Part shown: positions 1 through 8,723 of the stretch, in pieces | How positions within the stretch are numbered: the first letter of the stretch is position 1 | How the letters are laid out: each line of letters starts with the position of its first letter | Source of the DNA: Gammaproteobacteria bacterium | GTDB lineage: Bacteria; Pseudomonadota; Gammaproteobacteria; Pseudomonadales; Cellvibrionaceae | DNA: 64,000 nucleotides | Assembly (NCBI GenBank): GCA_004172865.1 | Contig: SEBV01000010.1 | Coordinates: forward strand, 248,001 to 312,000 | Direction: 5' to 3' | Translations under genes and position numbers: made by a program | The notes under the pieces: model-generated | The model's database searches: none | What the model was told of the DNA's origin: nothing | What the model saw: the letters and a program-made list of their open reading frames with translations, nothing else

Positions 1-1025
1 ATTACTAAGCTCTTGCCATCGGGAGAAACGCGGCCACGCGCGTTATAATCGCCGTCGAAGGTTACACGTTCTGTTACGCCGGTTGCAAGAGTTACTTTAT
101 AAATTTGGGGTCTTACGCCGCGATCTGACGTGAAAAATATGCCGGTTCCGTCGATTGTCCAGGAAGGTTCAGTATCGATTGCGAATTGATTAGTAATTCT
201 TGTGAAAGCCCTACTCGCTAAATCCACAGTATAAATTTCTGGATTGTCATCTTTCGAAAGAACCATTGCTAATTTTTGACCATCTGGAGACCATGCAGGC
301 GCACCATTCAAGCCTTTGAAATTAGTAATTTGCTCTTTACGGCCTGTAGATAAAGTTTGTACATAAATGGCTGGACGATCAGTTTCGAATGACACATAGG
401 CAACGCGCGATCCGTCAGGAGACCACACTGGAGACATAATGGGTTGCTTTGAATCCAGCAATATTCTTGAACGAGCACCGTCAAAATCTGACAACATTAA
501 ACGGTATCTATTCGGCTTCTGGAAAGCTTCAACATAGATAATTTTTGTTGAAAATATGCCACGAATCCCAGTTAAGGTTTCATACACTTTGTCGCTGATT
601 CTATGAGCCATATCGCGCAACTGCGAATCTACGCCGTCCACGCTCATCTTGATAAATACACGTTTTTGCTGTGCAACATCGAAAAGCTCATAACTCGCAG
701 AATAACGACCTGCTTGTTCAGTAATTCCGCCAATTAAAATATATTCCGCATTAATCATTTTCCAGTCGCGGTAGCGTATTTCGCTTTCGCTGATAGGATA
801 TGAAATCATTTTATCGGTTGGAATAGACTCAAACTGGCCGCTGAAATTTAAATCGTCGCGAATAATTTGGGGAATATCCTCTGACAGCTTTGCTCCAGAA
901 TAATTAAAAGGCACGACCGCAATACGCGTGGGATTATCAACACCGTGCGAGATAGTGATGTTGGTTAACTGCGCATTCGCGTAGCTCGATAGAACAACCA
1001 TAAAAAGCAATATAAAGCGTTTCAC
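1..1025 (-). CDS. tolB: TolB, Tol-Pal system periplasmic beta-propeller protein (3' end outside window)
   Basis: Periplasmic component of the Tol-Pal complex, which links the inner membrane, peptidoglycan and outer membrane during division. The reading frame is open from a GTG at 1025-1023 to the left edge, so the C-terminus is missing. The protein starts with a signal peptide (KRFILLFMVVLSSYANA), then an N-terminal domain beginning QLTNITISHGVDNPTRIAVV, then propeller blades with SPDGKSL-type PD40 motifs near the left edge. The GTG start overlaps the tolA stop by four bases (GTGA), so translation is probably coupled. Identity is secured by family sequence and by the tolQ-tolR-tolA-tolB order; pal would be expected just beyond the left edge. 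Confidence 0.93.
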   Translation of the reverse strand, partial: MKRFILLFMVVLSSYANAQLTNITISHGVDNPTRIAVVPFNYSGAKLSEDIPQIIRDDLNFSGQFESIPTDKMISYPISESEIRYRDWKMINAEYILIGGITEQAGRYSASYELFDVAQQKRVFIKMSVDGVDSQLRDMAHRISDKVYETLTGIRGIFSTKIIYVEAFQKPNRYRLMLSDFDGARSRILLDSKQPIMSPVWSPDGSRVAYVSFETDRPAIYVQTLSTGRKEQITNFKGLNGAPAWSPDGQKLAMVLSKDDNPEIYTVDLASRAFTRITNQFAIDTEPSWTIDGTGIFFTSDRGVRPQIYKVTLATGVTERVTFDGDYNARGRVSPDGKSLV

Positions 1026-1864
1026 TGGCGTAAATCCTCTGGGGTAAAAGTAAAAGTAAATTGACGAAAATGTTTCTCAAAAATATCCGGTGGAATATTT
1101 TTTACTTCTTCAAAGCGATCAACACGCTTGACAGCTTGTTCGGCAGCGCGATCAAAAGGCGCATCACCACTACTTTTCACAACACGCACGCCCATCACCT
1201 GTCCAGTTGGTAGCATTCTAATTTCTAAGACAGCTGTCATTCCATTACGTGCTGACGGCGGACGATTCCAATTTTGTCTTACTCGTTCCGCGATTAATTC
1301 TTCATAACTTTTACTGCTGACATCATCAACCGTACTGCTGATCATTTGTTCTTCTTTTTGTAGAGCAGCATCAAGGGCTTTGAGTTCCTCTCTACGTTGT
1401 TTTTCCTGCTTTTTCTTTTTTTCGGCATCAGCTAACGCCTTTTGCTCTTCTTCAACTTTTTTCTGTTTTTCAGATTTAGCTTTTTCGTCCGCTTCTTTTT
1501 TAGCCTTTTCTTTTTTTAGCTTTTCATCACGAATTTTTGCTTCAGTCTCAGCTTTTTCTTTTTGTTCTTGTACTTTTTGAACCTTTGCTTTAGCTTCTGC
1601 CTCCTGAACCTCCTGTTCTTTTTGTTGCTTAATAGGCTTTAAATCGGGATCTTTTTTGCCATCCAATACCTGTTCCTTAACTTGCTGGGGCACAGGTTTT
1701 GCCTTGGGCTTTACATCCACCAAAGTCGCGCTTACAAAATGTGGCTTATATGGCTCCGGCTCTTTTTTAAAAAAATCAAACTTCAAAATAATAAATGCTA
1801 GAAGCACAGCATGTAAAAACACACTGAGAAATACCGGCAGTGAAAATATATTGGCAAACTTCAT
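1022..1864 (-). CDS. tolA: TolA, inner-membrane-anchored Tol-Pal linker
   Basis: Spans the periplasm from TolQR in the inner membrane to TolB/Pal at the outer membrane. The 280 residues show one N-terminal transmembrane segment (about 8-28), a long Lys/Glu/Ala/Gln-rich coiled coil (about 65-175) and a C-terminal TonB/TolA-like domain containing SYEELIAERVRQNWNRPPSA and the VVKSSGDAPFDRAAEQAV stretch. It is shorter than the 421-residue E. coli protein because the helical region is reduced, which is common in the family. It lies 7 bases after tolR and overlaps tolB, consistent with one operon read leftwards from ybgC or further upstream. Confidence 0.93.
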   Translation of the reverse strand: MKFANIFSLPVFLSVFLHAVLLAFIILKFDFFKKEPEPYKPHFVSATLVDVKPKAKPVPQQVKEQVLDGKKDPDLKPIKQQKEQEVQEAEAKAKVQKVQEQKEKAETEAKIRDEKLKKEKAKKEADEKAKSEKQKKVEEEQKALADAEKKKKQEKQRREELKALDAALQKEEQMISSTVDDVSSKSYEELIAERVRQNWNRPPSARNGMTAVLEIRMLPTGQVMGVRVVKSSGDAPFDRAAEQAVKRVDRFEEVKNIPPDIFEKHFRQFTFTFTPEDLRQ

Positions 1865-1871
1865 AGATAAC

Positions 1872-2318
1872 CTAGTGCGACGGTGGATCAGTAATTAAAC
1901 CCACTGATGGTGCGCCAGCAGCTTTTAATTCACCCATCAATTCGACAATCACACCGTATGAAACACTGCGGTCGCCTTGCACAAAAACCAAGGTATTAGG
2001 TTTTCCACTCAACACCTTGCTAACAATATCTTTAATTTCATGAAGTGGACGTGCAGTATCTTTATCACCACCGATGCCTTCGGCACCCGACTCAATGTAA
2101 AAACCGCCGTCTTTTTTAACAGAAACCGTGATTGGATCTTCGTCTTTATTATCGACGGGCTCCGCAGCGGCTTTGGGTAAATCAACTTTAATACCTTGCG
2201 TCATCATGGGCGCTGCGATCATAAAAACCACTAACAGCACCAACATAACGTCAATAAACGGAACGACATTAATTTCCGCTTTAAGATTTTTTTTAGCTTT
2301 TGGTCCGAATCCAGACAT
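1872..2318 (-). CDS. tolR: TolR, Tol-Pal proton-channel subunit
   Basis: ExbD/TolR-family protein of 148 residues that forms the proton-motive-force channel with TolQ. A short cytoplasmic N-terminus is followed by a single transmembrane helix starting INVVPFIDVMLVLLVVFMIA. The Asp in that segment is the conserved proton-conducting residue of the family. The periplasmic domain follows (about 50-148). It sits between tolQ (72-base gap) and tolA (7-base gap). Confidence 0.94.
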   Translation of the reverse strand: MSGFGPKAKKNLKAEINVVPFIDVMLVLLVVFMIAAPMMTQGIKVDLPKAAAEPVDNKDEDPITVSVKKDGGFYIESGAEGIGGDKDTARPLHEIKDIVSKVLSGKPNTLVFVQGDRSVSYGVIVELMGELKAAGAPSVGLITDPPSH

Positions 2319-2390
2319 GAGAAATAACCTATATCGCTCCCGGTAATTGCATAAATTTATAGGGCAACAACTTCTTGCCTAATAACGAAT

Positions 2391-3074
2391 TTACTTGCTA
2401 TGTACTTGGCGATGAAGAATGGTCGAAAACTCTTCCGCGAAAGTTTGGTAATTACTTAGCAGCGCTGCCGAACGCGATGAAAATTTGTTGTACGCCAATA
2501 CGGCAGGAATTGCTGCAAATAAACCCATTGCCGTAGCAATCAGTGCCTCAGCAATGCCAGGCGCGACCGTCGCCAAGGTTGTTTGATGCACATTTGAAAG
2601 ATTCATAAAGGAATTCATAATTCCCCACACGGTTCCAAATAAACCTATGTAAGGGCTTACAGATGCAACGCTGGCTAGGAATGGTAGATTCTCATCGAGC
2701 TTTTCTTCTTCGCGGGCGAGCGCAACACGCATAGCGCGTTGTGCCCCCTCCATAATTGCATCTGAGTCGGCACCTGCTTGCTGACGCAAACGGGTAAATT
2801 CTTTAAAGCCAGCGCGAAAAATATTTTCGATACCTTCGATGCGGTCATGCCCATTGCCCTGGCGAAACAATTGATTAAGATCAACGCCCGACCAAAATTG
2901 TTTTTCAAAATAATCAAATGCTGATTTCGCTTTGCGTTGATAAAATCCGCTTTTAAAAATCATTACCCAGGACACAACTGAAGCTGCAATCAAAATCAAC
3001 ATAACGATTTTTACTGCGATGGTGGCTGAGCCGATTAAGCTCCAGATTGAGAGAGTAGTTTCAACGTCTGACAT
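2391..3074 (-). CDS. tolQ: TolQ, Tol-Pal proton-channel subunit
   Basis: MotA/TolQ/ExbB-family protein of 227 residues, the usual length. Three hydrophobic segments are visible: about 18-38, about 132-155 within the conserved LPFLASVASVSPYIGLFGTV stretch, and about 170-190 (GIAEALIATAMGLFAAIPAV). The central cytoplasmic loop is charged. It starts 8 bases after the ybgC stop, so ybgC-tolQRAB is probably one transcription unit. Confidence 0.95.
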   Translation of the reverse strand: MSDVETTLSIWSLIGSATIAVKIVMLILIAASVVSWVMIFKSGFYQRKAKSAFDYFEKQFWSGVDLNQLFRQGNGHDRIEGIENIFRAGFKEFTRLRQQAGADSDAIMEGAQRAMRVALAREEEKLDENLPFLASVASVSPYIGLFGTVWGIMNSFMNLSNVHQTTLATVAPGIAEALIATAMGLFAAIPAVLAYNKFSSRSAALLSNYQTFAEEFSTILHRQVHSK

Positions 3075-3082
3075 AAGGGCAT

Positions 3083-3508
3083 TTAACCTTGGGATTGTGA
3101 TTCAATATAATGTGTTAATTGCTGGTGCATATGCGTGGGAATTGCACGCGGTTTCATGACTGAAGCGTCCACACAAGCGACGCGAATAACACCAGTACAT
3201 AATAATTCTTGCTGACGAAAAACCTGTTGTTTGAATTCAACATAGGTTCGCGCTAATTTTATAATCTCAGCAGTCACCTCCACTTGATCATCCAAACGCG
3301 CGGAGCGATGGTAATCAATTTGTGCAGAATGAACTACTAATAACAGGCCGTCGTCTAATATGGCGGGCTTATCATACCCCAAAGTGCGCAAAAATTCTGT
3401 ACGGCAGCGCTCCATGAATTTTAAATAATTAACGTAATATACAATTTCGCCGGCATCTGTATCTTCTATATAAATACGCACAGGCAATCTAAATTCAGAT
3501 TTGCTCAT
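3083..3508 (-). CDS. ybgC: YbgC-type acyl-CoA thioesterase of the tol-pal operon
   Basis: Hotdog-fold (4HBT) thioesterase of 141 residues. The family active-site signature is present as YIEDTDAGEIVYYVNYLKFM, with the Asp of DTDAG as the likely catalytic residue. YbgC proteins hydrolyse short- or long-chain acyl-CoA and associate with phospholipid synthesis proteins; the in vivo substrate here cannot be read from sequence. As in many proteobacteria it is the first gene of the tol-pal operon, 8 bases before tolQ and 32 bases after ruvB. Confidence 0.92.
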   Translation of the reverse strand: MSKSEFRLPVRIYIEDTDAGEIVYYVNYLKFMERCRTEFLRTLGYDKPAILDDGLLLVVHSAQIDYHRSARLDDQVEVTAEIIKLARTYVEFKQQVFRQQELLCTGVIRVACVDASVMKPRAIPTHMHQQLTHYIESQSQG

Positions 3509-3540
3509 GAATATCTCTGTACAAAATTTATTCGCATATT

Positions 3541-4572
3541 TTATAAATCCACTTCCTGCTGCAAACGTTTCGGCATTGGAATTCCAAAATGCAAATAAGC
3601 ATTGCTGGTTAAAACACGACCGCGCGGTGTGCGCGCCATAAATCCCTGCTGAATTAAATATGGCTCTATAACATCTTCAATAGTTCCGCGGTCTTCACTG
3701 ATAGCAGCGGCTAAACTTTCGACGCCTACGGGGCCGCCATCAAAATTATTCATCATTGCCATGAGTAGACGCCGATCCATATGATCAAAACCGCGCTCGT
3801 CTACATTCAACATATTTAATGCCTTATCAGCCATGATGGAAGTCACCACGCCATCGCCTTTCATTTCGGCATAATCCCTAACACGTCGCAGCAATCGGTT
3901 AGCGATACGCGGTGTTCCGCGCGAGCGTTTAGCAACTTCTTCTGCGCCTTTGCCTTCCATTTTCACACCTAATAAGCGCGCTGAACGTCCGACGATGTGG
4001 GTAAGATCAGCGACATTATAAAACTCCAGACGCTGAACAATACCAAAACGATCGCGCAACGGAGATGTTAGTAATCCCGCGCGAGTAGTTGCGCCTACGA
4101 GCGTAAATTGCGGTAAATCCAGCTTGATCGATCGCGCTGACGGCCCTTCGCCAATCATGATATCTAACTGAAAATCTTCCATAGCGGGATAGAGAATTTC
4201 TTCAACCACGGGACTCAAGCGGTGTATTTCATCGATAAATAACACGTCGCCCGGCTCAAGATTGGTCATCAATGCAGCTAAATCACCTGCCTTCTCCAAC
4301 ACTGGACCTGAAGTACTTTTTAACGAAACACCTAACTCATTGGCGATAATATTCGCCAAAGTGGTTTTACCTAATCCTGGTGGACCAAATACCAATGTGT
4401 GATCCAAAGCCTCACCACGTTTTTTTGCAGCGCCAATAAATATTTCCATCTGCTCGCGCACGACCGGCTGGCCGACATAATCAGCAAGGCTTTTGGGGCG
4501 CACAGTGCGATCTAAATAATCTTCGCGCTCTTTGGCAGCTGGAGCGATCAGGCGATCTGTTTCAATCATCAT
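3541..4572 (-). CDS. ruvB: RuvB, Holliday-junction branch-migration ATPase
   Basis: AAA+ motor of the RuvABC resolvasome, 343 residues. Walker A is GPPGLGKTT at 63-71, Walker B is LFIDEIHRL, sensor 1 is [10 protein letters not shown], and the arginine finger and C-terminal winged helix (about 255-340, with [19 protein letters not shown]) are intact. Tandem ATG codons at 4572 and 4569 make the exact start ambiguous by one residue. ruvA lies 45 bases upstream on the same strand. Confidence 0.97.
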   Translation of the reverse strand: MMIETDRLIAPAAKEREDYLDRTVRPKSLADYVGQPVVREQMEIFIGAAKKRGEALDHTLVFGPPGLGKTTLANIIANELGVSLKSTSGPVLEKAGDLAALMTNLEPGDVLFIDEIHRLSPVVEEILYPAMEDFQLDIMIGEGPSARSIKLDLPQFTLVGATTRAGLLTSPLRDRFGIVQRLEFYNVADLTHIVGRSARLLGVKMEGKGAEEVAKRSRGTPRIANRLLRRVRDYAEMKGDGVVTSIMADKALNMLNVDERGFDHMDRRLLMAMMNNFDGGPVGVESLAAAISEDRGTIEDVIEPYLIQQGFMARTPRGRVLTSNAYLHFGIPMPKRLQQEVDL

Positions 4573-4617
4573 TGGCTCTTACGATAAGTAACTCATGTGA
4601 AATTATGTGTTAGCTAA

Positions 4618-5235
4618 TTACGCACCTGCGATAGTGCGCAACGCAAATCGAATCAATTCTTCGCTACTGGCTTCGGGTTTTTGTTTGGTTGCCGCGGTGA
4701 TCATTTTAGCGGCCTCGACAGGCTTGTAGCCCAGAGCGATCAAAGCACTCTCCGCTTCAGCATAAATATCGTTATCGCCTGCAATTTGCTGGATTTCGCC
4801 GTGGGCCAGCAAATCGTTATGCGGCAAATCCCAATTTTTAAGGCGATCACGTAATTCAATTACCAAACGCTCAGCCGTTTTTGTGCCTATACCAGGCACT
4901 TTGGTTAAAGCTTTAATATTGTTGTCGCGCACACAGCGAGCGATATCGTCAGATTCCATACCTGATAAAATTGCAATCGCCAATTTAGGGCCAACACCAT
5001 TTACTTTAATCAAAGTGCGAAACAGCGAGCGATCGCGTTGGTCGATAAAACCGAATAATTGATGCAAATTTTCAGTAATCGATAAATGCGTGTGCAAAAT
5101 AACATCGGCGCCAGCCGCTGGAAGACGATAAAACGTCGTCATAGGTGCCTGCAATTCATAACCGACGCCATTAACGTCCAACAACAAATATGGAGGCTGT
5201 TTTTCGAGCACATTTCCGCGTAAACGTCCGATCAT
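4618..5235 (-). CDS. ruvA: RuvA, Holliday-junction DNA-binding subunit
   Basis: Tetrameric protein that binds four-way junctions and recruits RuvB. The 205 residues begin MIGRLRGNVLEKQPPYLLLD (OB-fold domain I). Two helix-hairpin-helix motifs follow (IKVNGVGPKLAIAILS, about 78-93, and LTKVPGIGTKTAERLVIEL, about 109-127), then a short linker and the C-terminal RuvB-binding helices (AESALIALGYKPVEAAKMI). Length and domain order are normal. ruvC ends 24 bases upstream. Confidence 0.96.
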   Translation of the reverse strand: MIGRLRGNVLEKQPPYLLLDVNGVGYELQAPMTTFYRLPAAGADVILHTHLSITENLHQLFGFIDQRDRSLFRTLIKVNGVGPKLAIAILSGMESDDIARCVRDNNIKALTKVPGIGTKTAERLVIELRDRLKNWDLPHNDLLAHGEIQQIAGDNDIYAEAESALIALGYKPVEAAKMITAATKQKPEASSEELIRFALRTIAGA

Positions 5236-5259
5236 TTTTATCTAAAACTCATATGAAAT

Positions 5260-5778
5260 TTATACGACTCTGCCCCGCCGGAAACTGCTGGAGCCAACCA
5301 ATTTAATTAAATATTGTTGCGAATTCGCGTGGCAGAGAGCGACAGCCAAAGCGTCGGCAGCATCTTCCTGCGGCGAAGCCGGTAACCGCAACAAGGTCTT
5401 TACCATGTGCTGAACTTGTAACTTATCCGCGGCACCATTACCTACAACAGATTGTTTTACTTTGCGTGCTTCGTATTCACTCACCGGGATGTTTTGCGCA
5501 ACTGCCGCCACAATTGCCGCGCCGCGTGCCTGCCCCAACTTCAATGCCGAGCCTGCATTTTTCGCCATAAAGACCTGTTCAATAGCCATTTCTTGCGGGC
5601 AATATTGATTGATAATTTGCGAGAGGGAATCAAAAATAATTTTAAGCCGCTCGGGCAATTCCAGTTCGGGGATACGAATTACACCGCTAGTTACGTATTC
5701 GGTTTTATTACCAATGACATTGATTATACCGAATCCGGTTTTGCGGGAGCCGGGGTCTATTCCCAAAATTAGCGCCAT
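5260..5778 (-). CDS. ruvC: RuvC, Holliday-junction resolvase
   Basis: Endonuclease of the RuvABC complex, with an RNase H fold and four acidic metal ligands. The sequence shows Asp in [14 protein letters not shown], Glu in [10 protein letters not shown], and the C-terminal pair in [15 protein letters not shown]. The start is placed at the ATG at 5778 because the family begins [10 protein letters not shown]; a longer frame to 5805 would add nine hydrophobic residues that are not part of the fold. About 172 residues, normal length. In relatives yebC directly precedes ruvC, but here a GH16 gene and a GNAT gene lie between them, so ruvCAB probably has its own promoter in 5779-5928. Confidence 0.95.
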   Translation of the reverse strand: MALILGIDPGSRKTGFGIINVIGNKTEYVTSGVIRIPELELPERLKIIFDSLSQIINQYCPQEMAIEQVFMAKNAGSALKLGQARGAAIVAAVAQNIPVSEYEARKVKQSVVGNGAADKLQVQHMVKTLLRLPASPQEDAADALAVALCHANSQQYLIKLVGSSSFRRGRVV

Positions 5779-5928
5779 AAGAAAAGCCAAGAAATCGATA
5801 AACAACTGGAATTCCGTACAGTGTTACATGAGCTATCGATTGAGGCAAGAGAGGAGATAAAGCGAAGAACCGAATCCTTTCTAATATGCAGAAAAACGGG
5901 CGTCGCAAGGACACCCGTATACACAGCA

Positions 5929-7074
5929 CTAGATTTTCTTCAGACGAATGTAATCAATATTGAAACCGCCAGAATTTGCATAAACCGACAAATTTTGAAC
6001 GCCTGCGGTTAGATAAATATTGTGAGAAATTATGGTGTAAGTTCCCCAACCACCAGTATTAGGCACTAGCAACGTACCCAAACCAACGCCATCACGGTCC
6101 AGGGTAAATTGTGCAGTAGTGATTGCGGAGGCTACCCGGTATTCAATTTTATAGGTGCCTGTCACCGGAACATTAATATTGGAATACTTCAGCCATTCAC
6201 CAGCGTCTATGTTGCCAACAACTCCGCCAGACACAGTGACGCTCCCGCCCGCAGTATTAAAGTTCTCGGCCTCCAAATGAATTCCGGTGTCTACCGGTGG
6301 CGTACCTGTGTATGCACTTTTGCCTTCTTTGGTTAGCGATAACACCAAAGTACCATTTTTAGTGGTCACGTTTGCAGGATCGAAATCGGCAATATTATCG
6401 TTAAAGGTGTAGCTACCTATGCCCCAACGAGCGGTATCCAAGCCGTTAAATTCGTCGCGGAAACCGCCACCAACAAAATTCTTGGTGATCGAATCGTAAG
6501 GCTTGTACTCAATATAATTAACAAATTGATAGATCGGCAAAATCGTATCGCTAAAAGCACCCGCCCAGCTCGTTACATTGCATGGCCACATGTTAAAACG
6601 TATATCCTGATTGCTTACCAAACTCGTAACAAATTGTCCGCCGGTGATACGGCGAATCTGATCACCATCGACATACCAAGCAATATATTCAGGCGTCCAT
6701 TCAATTGCGTAAGTGTGATAGTCATCGCCTAAGGACGCTGGCGCAGTATGGACACCCTCAGTGCGAACCAGGCTTGGAGTAGTTCCGATAATGACGTTGC
6801 TCTGCCATTGGGTAGCGTTGTTTTTACCAAAAATTTCCAGATCAATCTCTTCCCAAGTATTGCCGGTAACTTCTGATCCATTTTTGTAAGTAAAAAATGT
6901 AGAAAGAATACCGCTACCCTTTGCCGCTTTCATCCGCGTTTCATAGCGGCCGTAATGGTAGGTTTGCTTCGTATAAATTTCTGCTGCCTTGTAAGCCTTG
7001 GCATGAACAGCGGAAGTGGAAATGAGCGCGAATATAGCAATGAACGCGCCTATAGAGCGACTTAATGTAGACAT
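5929..7074 (-). CDS. Secreted GH16 beta-1,3-1,4-glucanase (lichenase), circularly permuted, with C-terminal CBM6
   Basis: Predicted secreted endo-glucanase for mixed-linkage beta-glucan, 381 residues. A signal peptide (about 1-25, ending SAVHA) is followed directly by the catalytic half, YGRYETRMKAAKGSGILSTF and the active-site EIDLE motif (Glu76, Asp78, Glu80; ExDxE spacing as in lichenases). The substrate-cleft strand HTYAIEWTPEYIAWYVDG follows. The segment that opens a normal GH16 (FRDEFNGLDTARWGIGSYTF to NGTLVLSLTKEGK) comes after it, at about 201-248. This swapped order matches the natural circular permutation of the Fibrobacter succinogenes lichenase. A CBM6 (about 255-381, IHLEAENFNTAGG to GFNIDYIRL) ends the protein. 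It is inserted between ruvC and yebC. The enzyme class is firm, the exact substrate is inferred. Confidence 0.9.
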   Translation of the reverse strand: MSTLSRSIGAFIAIFALISTSAVHAKAYKAAEIYTKQTYHYGRYETRMKAAKGSGILSTFFTYKNGSEVTGNTWEEIDLEIFGKNNATQWQSNVIIGTTPSLVRTEGVHTAPASLGDDYHTYAIEWTPEYIAWYVDGDQIRRITGGQFVTSLVSNQDIRFNMWPCNVTSWAGAFSDTILPIYQFVNYIEYKPYDSITKNFVGGGFRDEFNGLDTARWGIGSYTFNDNIADFDPANVTTKNGTLVLSLTKEGKSAYTGTPPVDTGIHLEAENFNTAGGSVTVSGGVVGNIDAGEWLKYSNINVPVTGTYKIEYRVASAITTAQFTLDRDGVGLGTLLVPNTGGWGTYTIISHNIYLTAGVQNLSVYANSGGFNIDYIRLKKI

Positions 7075-7391
7075 ATGAGTACCTTTATGTTTATTAGAAA
7101 ACTCGATGTTGTGTGCGATAAGATTTATTTAATCGCGTTACAAGTATCGAGAGATAAACAATAAAGGGCGCACCAGAGTTGGCAGAATATCTAAAGTGAC
7201 GCTAATCAGTTTCGAAAAGCTAAAGTGGTGCTGTCGCCAAAAATCTTAACTATAAAAAGTTGCGGATCAAGTCAAACATCAAACCGATTACATCTACAAT
7301 TTTGTAAGAGCGTTCAATGCGAGAATTCACTTGTTAGTGATCGCCTAAATTTACCAATCGTTTTTTTGGTGCAGAAATTTTAGAAAAATTT
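7075..7391. other. Intergenic region upstream of the GH16 lichenase gene
   Basis: This 317-base stretch separates the GNAT gene stop (7392) from the lichenase start (7074), both minus strand. It should contain the lichenase promoter and any catabolite or substrate-responsive operator. I see no convincing coding frame, strong terminator hairpin or recognisable operator palindrome. It is AT-rich relative to the flanking genes. Confidence 0.5.
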
Positions 7392-7886
7392 TTATCCACG
7401 ATGAAAAACAAGAATGGAAAAGGATTCAATCTCGCTGTTTTTAAAGAATTTAAATCCCAGCTTTTTGAGAACAGCTTGCGATGGTTCGTTGCCATGGGCA
7501 GTAAAAGCAATAATATCTGTAATTCCCTGTTGCTGATAATAATCGAGAACTGCGCGCGCAGCCTCAGTGGCATAACCATTCCCTCGCGCACTTGCAATCA
7601 GTCGATAACCTAATTCCAATTCCTGTTGTCCATCCAGTTCACAGTGTTCAACGCCGCAATAACCGATATGCTTTCCGTTGGATTTTTCAATGATTGCAAG
7701 CTTACTGAATTTCGTTTCTGCACGCGCCAAACGTTGAATAAAATTTGCGCGCGCCGCCGCATCACTCAATGCACCTGCACGTGAATACTGCATGAAATCA
7801 GGATCAGTAATTTGCGCGACAAATGTTTCTTCATCCGCCGATTTAAATGGGCGCAGCAGTAAGCGTTGAGTTTCTATGATGTCCAT
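7392..7886 (-). CDS. GNAT-family N-acetyltransferase (RimJ/RimL type)
   Basis: Acetyl-CoA-dependent acyltransferase of 164 residues. The N-terminus IIETQRLLLRPFKSADEETF is typical of the RimJ/RimL-like Acetyltransf_3 group. The acetyl-CoA-binding region is YRLIASARGNGYATEAARAV, and NEPSQAVLKKLGFKF follows as in the family's last strand-helix. The acceptor (ribosomal protein, antibiotic or small molecule) cannot be told. It starts 23 bases downstream of yebC on the same strand, so may be cotranscribed with it. Together with the lichenase gene it is an insertion in the usual yebC-ruvC order. Confidence 0.85.
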   Translation of the reverse strand: MDIIETQRLLLRPFKSADEETFVAQITDPDFMQYSRAGALSDAAARANFIQRLARAETKFSKLAIIEKSNGKHIGYCGVEHCELDGQQELELGYRLIASARGNGYATEAARAVLDYYQQQGITDIIAFTAHGNEPSQAVLKKLGFKFFKNSEIESFSILVFHRG

Positions 7887-7909
7887 TTCAATATCTCAAA
7901 AAATATTTT

Positions 7910-8653
7910 TTAGCCGATTAGCTCCATTATCTCTTCGGAAATATCGGCATTGGTGTGAACCTTTTGTACATCGTCTAAATCTTCCAGCATATCTATTAGG
8001 GCAAGAATTTTTTCGGCTTGTTCTTTATCGAGCGATACAGTCAATGACGGCTGCATAATAACTTCTGAATGCTCTGGCTTGAAGCCAGCTGCAAGCAAAG
8101 TATCTTTTACACTGAGATAATCTTCAAAAGTTGTGAATACATCGAAGGAGCCGTCATCGTTGACAATTACATCGTCCGCACCAGCTTCTAACGCTGCCTC
8201 CATCAAAGCATCTTCATTGACGCCAGTCGTAAAAGTAATTTGACCCTTTTTGCTGAACAAATAAGAGACCGAGCCATTAGTGCCGAGATTACCACCACGT
8301 TTATCAAATGCATGACGAACTTCGCCAGCGGTGCGATTTCGATTGTCAGTCATACACTCAACAATAAAAGCTACGCCATTTACGCCGTAGCCTTCATATG
8401 TCAGCTCTTCGTAATTATCACCCTCGGTTGAACCAGCGCCACGTGCAATAGCTTTTTCCACCGACTCGCGCTTCATATTGTTGTAAAGCGCCGCCTCCAC
8501 GGCAGCACGTAAACGGGGATTATCAGAAATATTTGTACTGCTTTTTGCAGCTACGGTAACTTCACGAATTAATTTGGTAAAAATTTTTACACGCTTAGCA
8601 TCTTGGCGGCCTTTGCGATGCCGCATATTTGCCCATTTACTGTGACCAGCCAT
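7910..8653 (-). CDS. yebC: YebC/PmpR-family transcriptional/translational regulator
   Basis: Widely conserved TACO1/YebC-family protein of about 247 residues, starting [20 protein letters not shown]. Members act as DNA-binding regulators or relieve ribosome stalling. The start is placed at the ATG at 8653, preceded by GGAG at 6-8 bases spacing; an in-frame ATG four codons upstream falls on the Shine-Dalgarno and is unlikely. Conserved stretches include [20 protein letters not shown] and [20 protein letters not shown]. Upstream lies the terminator of the wzz-like gene, so yebC needs its own promoter or read-through. Confidence 0.95.
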   Translation of the reverse strand: MAGHSKWANMRHRKGRQDAKRVKIFTKLIREVTVAAKSSTNISDNPRLRAAVEAALYNNMKRESVEKAIARGAGSTEGDNYEELTYEGYGVNGVAFIVECMTDNRNRTAGEVRHAFDKRGGNLGTNGSVSYLFSKKGQITFTTGVNEDALMEAALEAGADDVIVNDDGSFDVFTTFEDYLSVKDTLLAAGFKPEHSEVIMQPSLTVSLDKEQAEKILALIDMLEDLDDVQKVHTNADISEEIMELIG

Positions 8654-8663
8654 TTTTTTCTCC

Positions 8664-8701
8664 AAAAAAAACGTTTCTTGTTTTGAAGCAAGAAACGTTT
8701 T
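8664..8701 (-). terminator. Rho-independent terminator of the wzz-like gene
   Basis: Perfect 13-bp inverted repeat (8668-8680 with 8689-8701, arm AAAACGTTTCTTG) around an 8-base loop. On the minus strand it is followed by a run of eight T (8671-8664). It lies 22 bases past the stop of the wzz-like gene and ends only about 10 bases before the yebC start, so its U-tract abuts the yebC ribosome-binding site. Confidence 0.85.
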
Positions 8702-8723
8702 GGTCAGGATGATTAATTAAAAA

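Noticed and set aside
1380-1580. Plus-strand frame opposite tolA rich in Ser/Phe
   Set aside because: It is the complement of the Lys/Glu/Ala coiled-coil codons of tolA and has no ribosome-binding site or family features.
7334-7597. Minus-strand frame overlapping the GNAT gene and the lichenase upstream region
   Set aside because: Most of it overlaps the well-supported GNAT gene in another frame; no recognisable domain.
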